Positions 19,618-29,869 of a stretch of DNA of 64,000 bases are shown in pieces. How positions within the stretch are numbered: position 1 is the first letter of the stretch; every line of letters begins with the position of its first letter. This DNA is from Pyropia yezoensis (taxonomy: Eukaryota > Rhodophyta > Bangiophyceae > Bangiales > Bangiaceae). Location: positions 3,718,882 through 3,782,881 of the forward strand of contig CM020618.1 in NCBI GenBank assembly GCA_009829735.1, written 5' to 3'. The position numbers were made by a program, and so were the translations under genes. The notes under the pieces were generated by a model that was not told the DNA's origin, searched no databases, and was given only the letters and a program-made list of their open reading frames with translations.

Positions 19618-21589
19618 CCTGGGTATGTGTAACGTATACAGACGCTTTGTGGCGAACTATGCCAAAGTGTCTGCACCGTTGCACCACTTGGTAAGTTCCA
19701 AGATGCCCAAGCGCTTGGATGCTCCCAAAACCCCACAGCAAGAAGCGTTTGATAGGTTGCGAGAACTCCTCTGCAACCCACCGGTGTTAGCGATCCCCAG
19801 ACCGGGGGCTCACTACATCGTTGATGTGGACGCAAGTTACGACCAACTTGGTTGTTGCTTACTCCAACAACAGCCTTCGGGGGAGTATTTACCCGTTGGC
19901 TATTTTAGCAAAGGACTCTCACCGGCCCAGAAGAACTATTCTGTGACGGAGGTAGAGGGCCTTGGCGTAGTATGGGCAGTCTCCATGCTACGGCCATACA
20001 TCGAAGGAAGGAAGTTCCTCATTCGATGTGACCACAAAGCTTTGAAGTGGATACTCACCACTACAGCCTGTACGAATAACCGACTCAATCGATGGCGACT
20101 CTGCCTCGCTGAGTACGATTATGACGTTGAGTATCGGCCAGGCCCGAAGCATGCGGTTGCAGACGCGTTGTCTCGCATACCGACGGATGGGAAAGACTCT
20201 TCCCCCATCCCTGAGGAACTCCCTCATGTGGCAGTGACCACTCGCTCCGGAACTGTCCTCGACCCGAGGATGCCTGGCATGGCCAAGCTATTACCCGTGT
20301 CTCTGGATGAGTTTGTCCTGGCACAGGAGAGCGACAAACTTTGTCGACGACTCAGGAAGGAGCTCGACCAGGCTCAACCGACTCGGTTCTTCCTGAATGA
20401 CAACGGCATACTCTGCCGTAAGGGATATACCCAGGGGGACAAGCAAGTCGTCGTCCCCAAGGAGTTACGCAAGAGTATCCTCCAACGTAAGCACTCCTCA
20501 CCGTTGGGTGGACACCCAGGGTCTACGAGAATGTATCAGACCCTACGCAAGAAGTACTATTGGCCATCACTCGTGGCTGATGTGTACGGGTATGTAGCCG
20601 CATGCGCGACTTGCGCAAAGAATAGACTCATGGAGTCCCGGCAGACTTCTTCCTTGAGACTCTTTCCTGCAACAGAGCCGTTTGCAGCGATAGCAGTGGA
20701 CTTACTCGGTCCACTACCACGAACACCAGAGGGATATGAGTACCTTCTGGTGATGTGTGATCGCTTTACTAAGCTCATACGGGTATCCCCACTCAAGGAT
20801 ATCACAGCCGTGGACGTTCTGAGTGAGTTACTCGACGTCTGGGTTGCCAGTTATGGCATCCCCGACTCTATCCTTTCGGATAACGGACCACAGTTTGCGT
20901 CCGTCCTGTATCAGGGAGTCATGAAGATGTTGGGGGTGCAGACGAATTTCGCAACCCCTTACCACCCCCAGACTAATGGGCAGGTGGAACGATTCAACAG
21001 GACTCTAGTGCGCCAGTTGCGTCACTATGTCCATGACCATGTAGTCACATGGGCTCTTTATGCGTCACTACTCGTGAAAGCATACTACTCCCAGGTACAC
21101 AGTAGTACAGGAGAGGCACCGTTTGCCTTCGTCTGCCCCCAGCGACTTCCGTCAGTAGCTGTGGAGCGTCTCACCCGGACAGAGGGTGAGACTTCGACTA
21201 AAACACCGAGTCAGGCGAAAACCTCCCTACTCCAGAGACTGGAGGAGATGATACCCCTTGTCCGGGCTACTATGGAGAAGGACCAAGCTCGTTACAAGAG
21301 GTACTTCGATGTCCGAGTCAGACATCTTCGCGATCCGCTCCGAGTTGGAGATTGGATTTATGTCAACTCCCACGACAATAAGGGAGGGAAATTGGTCTTC
21401 AAAACTCTGGGACCATATCACATCCTTAAGACGCATGGACGGCGGTTAACCATTGAGAGTGATGATGGTATCCGGACGATAAATGGGAATCACGCGACTC
21501 GCGCACCCGAACCCCCAGAGGGAGATCCCGTTTGGAAAAAGGGCCTTGCAAGCATGGAAAGTCCCATCCTTGCCGACCTCCTCCAATAA
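19618..21589 (+). CDS. Outer gypsy element, pol 3' part: RNase H and integrase
   Basis: Directly after the inner element this part carries the connection and RNase H domains (VDVDASYDQLGCCLL, NYSVTEVEGLGVVWAV, HKALKWIL). The integrase zinc finger follows (HSSPLGGHPGSTRMYQT, CATCAKNR), then the D,D-35-E core (AVDLLGPLP, LSDNGPQFASV, HPQTNGQVERFNRT) and the C-terminal GDWIYV segment. A chromodomain-like stretch (RVRWFGYGPTSDTWEF) lies just beyond, around 21600-21725. That suggests a chromovirus, a Ty3/gypsy clade whose integrase can read histone marks. Confidence 0.85.
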
Positions 21590-21967
21590 ACCGTTGGAGG
21601 CGGTGTTCGACAAGTTTGTCGGACACGGATACGATGAGTCGGGGCGACTCATGCTCCGAGTCAGGTGGTTCGGGTATGGACCAACTTCCGACACATGGGA
21701 GTTTGTAGAGGACCTACCAGTAGAGAAGGACCGTAGATACTGCCAGGCTGCGGGCATATCTATACGCCGACGTAGCACTCGTACGTCGGGGGATGAAGTC
21801 CCTGCTCCAAGTCAGAGCAGAGCGGCAAGCCAACCGTGAGTACAAACGCATACCGTGGTTCTTCAAAGATTCTCTACTAACAAAGCCGACTATGGCACAA
21901 TACAAAACGAGAAGAACACACACCACTCTTCTCGCCAAGAAAAGAACAAGTCGTTCGACCGCTGACT

Positions 21968-23884
21968 CTAGCGTTCCATATGCCCACCCCCACCACTATA
22001 GAAATCGCCCGACCACGAACCCCCAGGGTCGTAGGCCGGTAGCGGAGGGGCGTAACCCACTCGGGAGGGCCCCGGAGTGGAAGCACTGGGAGGGGCCCGC
22101 CGACTCGCGGACCCATCCCCGTCGTAAGAAAGATGTCCGGAGGTACTCCCTCCGTGACGCGGAAGCTGCTGCTGAGTCGACAGCAGCCGTTGGACAAACT
22201 CGCGTCCAACCGCGAGGCGAGTGACCTCAGCTGCCAATGACTGTCGCGCCGTGGCTGAGTCGCCCGACGCGAGGAAGTGACTGACACGCCGGGTGACCCA
22301 AGCCAGCGTGTCAAGGGAGGCCACGAGTGAGGCCTCCACCGTGGCGTCATACATGATGGCTCCCAAGTTGGGAAGCATCTCGCCGACGCCACGCGCAATC
22401 GGCATCGGGACCGGAGTTCGGACCCGTAGCGAACCCAACGCCACGTCGGGGAAGGGTTCGAGGAACTGGAAGGGTGGAGCCTGAGTCGGCTCCACACCCC
22501 CCGAGGTCGGAGTCGCGACCCGCGGGGAAGACGTCGGCACAGCTCGCCCGCGGCTTCGAGGGGCTCCTCGATGAGCACCACGACGAGTCGTCGCCGATGA
22601 CGTCGCCCACCCAGAGCCAGGGGGCGACGTAGAGGGAGTAACCCCCTCCGCGTAGGGAAGGAAAGGGTCCCCCAACCCCTCACGCAGGAGCAGCTGCCCC
22701 TGCACCAGAGTATGGGTGACATGGACGACCTCCCGGGGTGGCTCACTCTCCAACCCCGGCTCTGAACGCTTGTTGCGGCGGAGGAAGGGGTCCAGCTGCG
22801 CCCAATCAAGTCGATTGTGCAGGGTGACCATACCCTTGAGGAGGAACGGAGCAAGGTCCCCCGCGCCCAAGGCTAACCAGTGGAAGCCAAGGGTTTCCAT
22901 ACCCTCCACCAGAGCCGGTGGGAGGTACCACAGGTAACCCCGATGGACTACATCGGAGTACCAGCCCCGAGCCACCACGACCACCCAGTGCGTGGCGAGG
23001 TAGGCGAAGACCCGGTTGCCCTCCGAGCTGGAGCGTAGCACGGAGCCAAAGTAGGCAACGAGGAGGGGGATCCGAGCCGGAAACCCACAAGGTACCTCCA
23101 CTGTCTCCCACCACCCTGGAAGAAGAGGGTACTGGTGCTCACGCTCCTCCAGAGGTACGTGGGTGAACTCCACCCGCGACCCGTGGATGAGGAAGCCCGA
23201 GAAGCCCCGGAGTCGGAACTCCTCTCGCACCACACCGTGTTGGGCATGGGCGTCCTCTCCGCCCAGGTAGGGACGAGGAAGGGCACACCACTCGGTAGAC
23301 ACCACCGCGTGGGTGTCGTCGATCTCCACGTCGCCCGACCCCATGGCGAGGGAGGTTGACAACGCCTGGACTTCAGGCGCGTCCGCCAGGCAGAGTAGCG
23401 CTGGTAGGTCGCAGACCACCCCATCAGGTAGAGTCACCTGGTTGGGATACCGACGAGTCCGGCGGTACCATACGTCGGTCCGCCGTGGCTCGGGGATGAT
23501 CACGTAGACATCCTTGAGCTTGCAGTCGGGAAGCTCCCCGACTGACTTGGGAGGCGCCCAGCCTCGGGGCCCCATAGGACGACGGGGTCGCGGCGGGAGT
23601 AGCAGCCGCGACTCATAAAGGCGGGGGATGGGAGTCACATCCCCTTCCGCCACCGGGTTGGAAGACCCATCCCCCGGTGGGACCACAGCCGAGGGGGCAG
23701 TAGGAGGTGATGGAGCGGGGACGGCTGAGGCGGCCGCCTCCGACCCTCGCCCGGGACGAGTCGTCTCCATGGCCGACCCCCGGCTGAGAGACTCCTCAGA
23801 CCCGAGGACCTCCTCTCCCGCCCGTCGCTTGTCCGACAGAGACGTCGGAGACGGGGACAAAGGCCGACTCGGCTCACCCGCCAT
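21968..23884 (-). CDS. Opposite-strand extra ORF of outer gypsy element
   Basis: This is a 638-codon frame between pol and the 3' LTR, running opposite to gag-pol, with an ATG at 23884. The N-terminal 120 residues are Ser/Pro/Ala-rich. The middle (about residues 120-400) is well-structured-looking and ordered, with WYRRTRRYPNQVTLPDG, LLVAYFGSVLRSS, GYLWYLPPALVEGMETLG and TLHNRLDWAQLDPF. A low-complexity linker and a helical C-terminal part follow. I recognise no family. A segment-by-segment likeness to the inner element's opposite-strand frame (YFGSVL; LP..V...+..LG; LH+..+W) suggests common descent. Additional opposite-strand frames are known in some plant gypsy lineages; their roles are unclear. 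Confidence 0.65.
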   Translation of the reverse strand: MAGEPSRPLSPSPTSLSDKRRAGEEVLGSEESLSRGSAMETTRPGRGSEAAASAVPAPSPPTAPSAVVPPGDGSSNPVAEGDVTPIPRLYESRLLLPPRPRRPMGPRGWAPPKSVGELPDCKLKDVYVIIPEPRRTDVWYRRTRRYPNQVTLPDGVVCDLPALLCLADAPEVQALSTSLAMGSGDVEIDDTHAVVSTEWCALPRPYLGGEDAHAQHGVVREEFRLRGFSGFLIHGSRVEFTHVPLEEREHQYPLLPGWWETVEVPCGFPARIPLLVAYFGSVLRSSSEGNRVFAYLATHWVVVVARGWYSDVVHRGYLWYLPPALVEGMETLGFHWLALGAGDLAPFLLKGMVTLHNRLDWAQLDPFLRRNKRSEPGLESEPPREVVHVTHTLVQGQLLLREGLGDPFLPYAEGVTPSTSPPGSGWATSSATTRRGAHRGAPRSRGRAVPTSSPRVATPTSGGVEPTQAPPFQFLEPFPDVALGSLRVRTPVPMPIARGVGEMLPNLGAIMYDATVEASLVASLDTLAWVTRRVSHFLASGDSATARQSLAAEVTRLAVGREFVQRLLSTQQQLPRHGGSTSGHLSYDGDGSASRRAPPSASTPGPSRVGYAPPLPAYDPGGSWSGDFYSGGGGHMER

Positions 23885-24784
23885 CTTGAATAACCTTGAC
23901 CAACTCGGTGCGGTTGAGCACGGGGGGGGGATACGACCCGCTCCCCCTCCTTGACCGCCACCAGGTTAACTCAACCTGGGCCTTGAACAACAGGGGGGGG
24001 ACACGACCCACACCCCCCACCGACAACGAAGACGCCCGACACAGGGGCAGGGAGGGGGAAGACAACACCCCAAGCGGCGACACAAACCGCACGCCGGGAA
24101 GAGACAGACCCGCCGACGCGAGGGAGCAGCGGCGGGAAGACACACGCCCGCCCGCACACATGAAGGGGAGAGAAGACCCCGCACCGACGGCCAAGTACCA
24201 CCGCCGGCGACCGAGTGCAACACCCCCAACTCGGGTTGCGCACACCCCTCAACCCTGACTAGAAAGGGGGGGGAAAGGAGTGAGGAACACCCCGCAGAGA
24301 GCCAGCTGGGGGTGGATCGAGCTCTAAGGGGGGGACACAACCCGACCCCCCGAGAGCAACCGTACCACAACTGAAGGGGCAGGTGCAGGTCGACGTTCCG
24401 AGTGAGAACGTCGACGCCCTACTCCTCCAGTTGAGGGGCAGGGGGTGTGGCGGAGGAACGCCGACACCCAGGTTAGGGGGCCCACCCACACGGGAGTCCA
24501 CCCGTGGAGCACCCTGACCAGGTGGGGGACGACTTTCCCCCACACCTGTTTCGCGTGGAGGGGGCTCCTCTACCCAGGTTAGGGCAGAGAGCGCACCCCA
24601 CGGAGAGGGACTGCCTCTCCCGGAGGGCCCCGCCGGACGCGAGTGCAACCCCGGCGTAACCCTCGTGCACGCTAGACGCCAGCGATGCACCGTACTTTGC
24701 ATCCCGACTCGGGAATTGCATCCTCCTCTCCCGGTCACTGCGACTCGCAGCTCATTGGACGTCCACCGGGACGGCTGGACTTTT

Positions 24785-24797
24785 GAGAAGGGGGAAA
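24785..24797 (+). other. Polypurine tract of outer element
   Basis: The purine run gagaagggggaaa directly abuts the 3' LTR, the usual place for plus-strand priming. Confidence 0.75.
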
Positions 24798-25336
24798 TGT
24801 GGGAGATTGGGCCGGAATTCGGTACCAATACTTTGGAGATTCGGGTCAAGTGGACCTGACCGGAAGTCGAAATTCACCCGACCCACGATGGTGAAACTTC
24901 TGACTTCTGGACGGAAATTCGACTAGGACTTCCGACATACTAGAGCAGGGTAATGCTGCTGGTATTTGTTTCTTGGGATTTTTGCACGGGAGCCAGACGG
25001 ATTTCTACGCTTTGAGTGCTTTGCATGTGGAGTGATATGATTGGTTTGTTTGAGGGTTCATTTTCTGAGTGTTTTGAGGGGTTGCGTGAGCGTGTGAGGA
25101 GGGTTGATAAGGAGGGACAGCAAGGCGGGGAGGGCCCACCTTGGCTGGCCAAGCAAGTAAACACCGTCTGGCTCCGACACATCTTGTTCGTGCCTTGGTG
25201 AGCTGACCCGTTCACCACACGCAAGTTCCGTGTTCGGCTGTGTGGAGGTGCTTGCTTCCGGTGTCCCAAGTTGGGATATCGGCAATACTCCTCTTCCTTC
25301 CCTGACTCGGGGTTGGTGGTTGGGAGTACTGCTATA
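24798..25336 (+). repeat. 3' LTR of outer gypsy element
   Basis: The partner of the 5' LTR. It is followed directly by ccact, the second copy of the target duplication. Confidence 0.9.
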
Positions 25337-26313
25337 CCACTGTCGAACACCCGCCATACATCTCTCAACGCATCGCTCCGCTACCGTAACGGTGCCTCTC
25401 TTCCCCCTTGCCGCTCCCATTCTCGCTCCACATCTCCGTCCCCGCCCCCAGCCATAATATCTGTCACCTTACCCCGCCCCGCCCCCCCCCCCTGCCTCGG
25501 TCATCTTCGGTACGTTGTGGAGGCTGCGTTGCGCTCGTGGCTTGCCAAATGGCGCGGCCTGACGCCCGCTTAGTCGTCGGTACTGCGGTTCACGCGCATG
25601 CCAAGATGATCAAGAGCTTTGCTGAGTGCTCTCGCCTTCATGGTAGCTGTGCAAGCTCAAAGATGGTCCTTGGACGTGTGACGGTGGTCACCCGTGAAAG
25701 AAGTAACGGCCGCCTTGCGTCCTTTGTGACGGCGGTCTGGCAATTGCCGGGAGGGACCGTAGTCAAGCGCCTGGGTCTACGGAATGTGCTGGCGGGTGAG
25801 CCTCCTGTGGGGTCTGCCCTGTCATCCGCGGGTCGCCTCCCTGTACCGGTGGCTGCGACTGCAAGCCTGGATCGCTCTGCAACTTCCCCAGCAGCGCAAG
25901 AGTCAGCAACCGGTGAGGCTGCGCGGCCACCCTCGAGTCTATGCCAGCGGGCGCCATGCGGCGGCGATTCGGGGGGGCGAGGGAGGTGCGGGGGGGTGGC
26001 GGTTCGGGGGCGGGCCAACGAATTGGCCGCGACAGGATGAACCCGTGCGGGGGGGGGGGGGCGGCCGGGAAAAGGGGGGTGACGGTTGCCGGCCTCCCTG
26101 AGGGCGGTGTAGTGTTCATGGGGGCGACATTGAGCGTCAGGGGTGGGCGGAGGCAAGCAGGATCGCGAGACAGCCTCTTGTGCCCGGCGTGCGCCTGCTC
26201 GCCAGCCACAGTACGATCCGGTGTCACTCGTGTGCGAATCCATTGAATCGCAGTGAAGCGCCCCATGGTGACATCGAAGTCGGGCGAAGCGCCGTTTTCC
26301 TATGTAGATGTGC

Positions 26314-26392
26314 CGGAATCAACGATTCCGTGACCGGATCAAATGATCCTTACCGAGGATCAATTGATCCTCGCGGAGAAGTAGAATAGACA
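26314..26392 (-). repeat. Right terminal inverted repeat with three palindromes
   Basis: Three palindromes run toward the end: cggaatcaacgattccg (26314-26330), ggatcaaatgatcc (26336-26349) and aggatcaattgatcct (26356-26371). The 15-bp terminal repeat ending at 26392 follows. This mirrors the left end with a 5-bp insertion next to the terminal repeat. Confidence 0.7.
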
Positions 26393-26396
26393 CTAA

Positions 26397-28747
26397 GCAA
26401 CATATTTATCAACTGTCGATAACCAGCAACAACTGGGACGGTCTTCCGAGCAGTCCTGATCTCTGAGCGGCAAATTGAAAAAGAAGTCTTTAGGATCAAC
26501 TTCGGAACAGAGTTTTTTCGCCCAATTTAGGTCCCTTGATATGCTTCTTCGAACTGTTCTTCATTCTGCCGGCCCATATTGACAAATGCGAATCTCATAA
26601 AGTAATCCTGCGAAACGTTTTGACGACTGTGCCACACCCGCTTTTCCGAGTTCTTCCCAATTAATGTAGAAAGCAAGCAATGATGGTTGGAAGCAGTCTC
26701 TGAAATACACGGAATTCGTAGATGAACGGTATCTCTTTGAGATATTTTCGCTTTTCATGGATGAGAACCATCTTGCATGGTTGGTCATTTTATCGTCACT
26801 CAATTGGTTGACAGGAGCAACTCGGGAAAGATATGGACATTTATATAATCCCGTTTTGAAGTCGGAAACCTCTGTGCTGGCATTGCGCGAAGGAGGAGGT
26901 CGGATTATGGAACACTTTTTTTCATACGGACCTATAGTCATGTCGTCGCTGACGAAAGTGGGTGTTTCTTCAAGCCAAACACGTCTGCGGGGAACTAAAA
27001 CGCAATCAAGAGCCGCCTGAGATCGAAAAACAAGTTCTTTTGAAAGAAGCCTGGGGGACTACGGGTCCAAATATGTTTTATAAACATATGTGTGAAGCGC
27101 AACAAGGGCACTCCTAGGGCGAATCTAATGGGCGCCAACTGGGTGCGATATAGCGCCCCGCCCGGCGCCCTGGCGAAGAAGGGGCGCGATGCGCAGCCCT
27201 CGTCCATGGAATGATTCCTTCAGAACTTCCAAGAAAGGTACGAGTTCTACTGACGCTTTTTCTAAGCTTATTTGTTGAAAACCCAGGGGGCGAGTGTCGA
27301 GCGGTGCTGGAATTGTAGTTCAGCAAGTAAATGAACAATGACGTGTATCGTTCGTAGACGACCACAGACCTTCTCCGAAGCGATTCTGTGTTCATCCGCA
27401 ACCAGACTCCGTCGCAGCATGGGAAAGTGTCGAAGACTATCCTGAGGACTATTCCTAATCGCCCGATACCAGCTTCCAAGAAGCGGGGACGAAACGCAGT
27501 GAGGCTAGTGACGTCAAGTTTGCAGCTTGATACGGATATTGTTATTAAACTTCCGTTTTGTGCGCACAGGGGCCGTGAGGGCCGTTTTCTTAAAAGAAAT
27601 GTTTCCTTTCTCGTTCAACTGGAGACTGGCCACGTGGGACCCCAAACGCCTTCCGACTTGCGGCTGCGTAACGCACTGCACAGTATGTAGTGCTTGTTGC
27701 AGGGTCCACGGCACGAGCGTTCCGGGCCGCGAACTCTTGTTACACATCGCGAACTGCCCACCACCTGTCGGCGCAGCGGGGCCAAGACCCGGTAGCTTAC
27801 TTTCCGGGCCCGCACGTGTGCGCACTGTCCAATGCGTGTTTCCAGGCCCCCGGACCTGCGCAGTGGAACTTATAGGGAGGCTCAGGAAAAGCTTGCTTTG
27901 ACCTGTTTAAGGACCCGCAGGCGAGTCCACAGACGGTTCACGGCTGGCCGTGTCACGCCGCTTTCTCTCGGTTTTCGCGCCAACGCTGCGGGCCCTATGC
28001 ATTACTTTGCGGGGCACACGTTTGCGGGAAGGCTCCGGGTAACGACTTCGCGCGGATCAACCAACAAAAACTCAGCACGCGGTCTGGTCTTGATGATGAT
28101 GCGCTCGTAAGGGCGACGGCCACCCGCCCAGCACGAGCGGGGAGTCGTGGGCCTCGACCGCACCGCACCGCAGCCGAGGGGGTGACGGCCCGCCGGCTGG
28201 TGCCCACCCTGCCGCCGCACCCAGGGGACGACGCCACCCGCCCAGCACTCCCGAAGTTCGGCAGTGCTGTGCGTCTGTCCGCTGCGAGCTAGTAAGCACG
28301 CCGGTCCGGGCGGCACCGCCCCACGCTCTCAATGGTGGCCGTCGCAGCCGCTGCAGCCGGCCCGCGACGGCGCCGCGGGCCGGTGGCGGCGGGCGCCACG
28401 GGCGGCTGGCGGCGGGGGCCACGGGTGGCTGGCGGCGGCACCCGCCGGGCTGCCAGTCACTGGCCCTCGTACCATTGCGGCATTCCTTTTTCGATTAAAA
28501 ACAACCCCAATTCCCTGTGCTCGACCTCGATGCCATGCTCTTGATCTCGCGCTTCACGCGCGACAGGCGGCCTTGTGGGCGGCTTTTGGTATCCTTGCAG
28601 CTGGCGACCAAAGTAATAAAAATCCGGATTATTCGCGAACAGAGCCTGGATAAAACGCTGGCTAAAACTCCGCATTCTCCAGGGTGCTGGTCTTCGTGAC
28701 GATCCCCGGCCGCCACTGCCGCGCATGTCACCCGCACGTGCAACATA
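26397..28747. other. Intergenic, mostly no supportable gene
   Basis: AT-richer up to about 27900, then a very GC-rich low-complexity part (28100-28480). One minus-strand frame at 26561-26941 looks protein-like and is listed separately. No other gene, RNA or element end can be supported here. Confidence 0.45.
26561..26941 (-). CDS. Unrecognised 126-codon ORF, possibly a fragment
   Basis: A minus-strand frame from an ATG at 26941 with ordinary amino-acid composition (DCFQPSLLAFYINWEELGKA, GLLYEIRICQYGPAE). It lies in an AT-richer stretch, unlike the host genes. It has no motif that I recognise, no clear Kozak context and no visible neighbours. It may be an exon or the remains of a mobile-element gene. 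Confidence 0.25.
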   Translation of the reverse strand: MTIGPYEKKCSIIRPPPSRNASTEVSDFKTGLYKCPYLSRVAPVNQLSDDKMTNHARWFSSMKSENISKRYRSSTNSVYFRDCFQPSLLAFYINWEELGKAGVAQSSKRFAGLLYEIRICQYGPAE

Positions 28748-28766
28748 GATAATAGCAGGGTACGAT
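28748..28766 (+). repeat. Left terminal inverted repeat of the 13.2-kb element
   Basis: gataatagcagggtacgat, followed at once by cgtaccc, so that gggtacgatcgtaccc forms a 16-bp palindrome at the inner edge. Confidence 0.7.
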
Positions 28767-29289
28767 CGTACCCCTCCGCTGTAAGACCTCGGATCTTAGG
28801 GTCGGCCCCGGCCTCCCATTGGTCCAATCTACGTCCGTTCCCAGCCCTTCCGAGCCCTCCCAGGCGTGCCCCAAAGCAGCCACGTGCAAGCCTTGATGAA
28901 AACAAATCACGTGGCGGCACCGTCCCGATCGCCGCCGCGACCGCGCCGCCCCGTCGCGTCCGCCACCATTGCCGCCGTGCTGCCCGACGCCTCCGCCATC
29001 GCCGCCGTGCTGCCCGACGCCTCCGCCGTCGCCGCCACCGCCGGCCGTTCCCCGCTACATCTGGCCCTCAGCAGCTGGCTTTTGCGTCGCTGATCCCGCG
29101 TGCCGTCGCGGCGACCCGCGGTGGCCGCGATCCGTCGACGTGACCGCTGCCTCCCGTCCCCCGTGCGGCCGACGGGGCCGGTGTGGTGCGCGCGCCACCG
29201 CTGCCGCTGGCCACGGGCACGGATCGGGCGGCACCGCTCCCGCTGCTGGCTTCCGGAGCCGCAGCCGGTCCAAACAAGGCGCGGGTGGC

Positions 29290-29850
29290 AACGCTGCCGC
29301 TGGCCGGTCGCGCGGCACGGGGGCGGCGCTGGTGCAGCTGCTGGCCTGCCGCGCGGCGCGGGAGCGCCGCTGGTGCGGCTGCTGGCCGGCGAGGGGGGGC
29401 GCGGCGGCGGCGCCGGTGCAGGAGGTGGCCGACCGCGCGGCACGGGGGCGGCGTCGGAGTGGCTGCTGGCAGGCACCGCGGCGCCGCTGCGGCTGCTGTC
29501 CGGCTGCGCGGCGCGGGAGCGGCGGCGGTGCGGCTGCTGGCCGGCCGGTGCGGCTGCTGGCCGGCCGCGCGGCGTGTGCGGCGACGGTGCGGCTGCTGGC
29601 CGGCTGCGCGGCGCGGAAGCGGCGCCGGTGCGGCTGCTGGCCGGCTGCGCGGCGCGGAAGCGGCGCCAGTGCGGCTCCTGGCCGGCGGCGGGGCGCGGGA
29701 CCGGCGGCGGTGCGGCTGCTGGCCGGCTGCGCGGCGCGGGAGCGGCGGCGGTGCGGCTGCTGGCCGGCCGGTGCGGCTGCTGGCCGGCCGCGCGGCGTGG
29801 GCGGCGCCGGTGCGGCTGCTGGCTGGCTGCGCGGCACGGGGGCGGCCGGT
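29290..29850. repeat. GC-rich minisatellite
   Basis: Repeated variants of a 40-50-bp unit containing gcggctgctggccggc and gcgcggcgcggg. It keeps several frames open on both strands, giving long Arg/Ala/Pro-rich spurious ORFs that I do not count as genes. Confidence 0.75.
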
Positions 29851-29869
29851 GCTGGCGTCGGCTTGCAAG

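Larger units (their letters stand above)
4436..25336 (+). mobile_element. Ty3/gypsy LTR retrotransposon (outer), holding a nested element
   Basis: Two 539-bp direct repeats (4436-4974 and 24798-25336) begin TG and end CA or TA. They are flanked by the 5-bp duplication ccact (4431-4435 and 25337-25341). A primer-binding-like site follows the left LTR and a polypurine tract precedes the right one. Inside lie gag, then protease and reverse transcriptase. A second complete LTR element is inserted there, followed by RNase H, integrase and a chromodomain-like stretch. An extra frame lies on the opposite strand before the 3' LTR. The LTRs differ at roughly 9 sites (about 1.7%), so this element is older than its guest. 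It is broken by the guest insertion plus perhaps one or two small breaks. Without the guest and its extra copy of agctt it would be about 10.1 kb. Confidence 0.9.
3900..26392. mobile_element. Non-autonomous TIR DNA element, split by nested LTR elements
   Basis: The ends at 3900 and 26392 form a perfect 15-bp terminal inverted repeat (tgtctattctacttc). It continues as an imperfect repeat containing GATC palindromes on both sides. The 4-bp sequence ctaa directly flanks both ends (3896-3899 and 26393-26396), as expected of a target-site duplication. Without the LTR element at 4436-25336, only about 1.6 kb belongs to this DNA element: 3900-4435 plus 25342-26392, with the ccact copy at 25337-25341 counted as duplication. 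No transposase frame is recognisable in those parts, so it is most likely a non-autonomous, MITE-like element. The superfamily is unknown. A 4-bp duplication would be unusual for hAT (8 bp) or mariner (TA). Confidence 0.6.
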
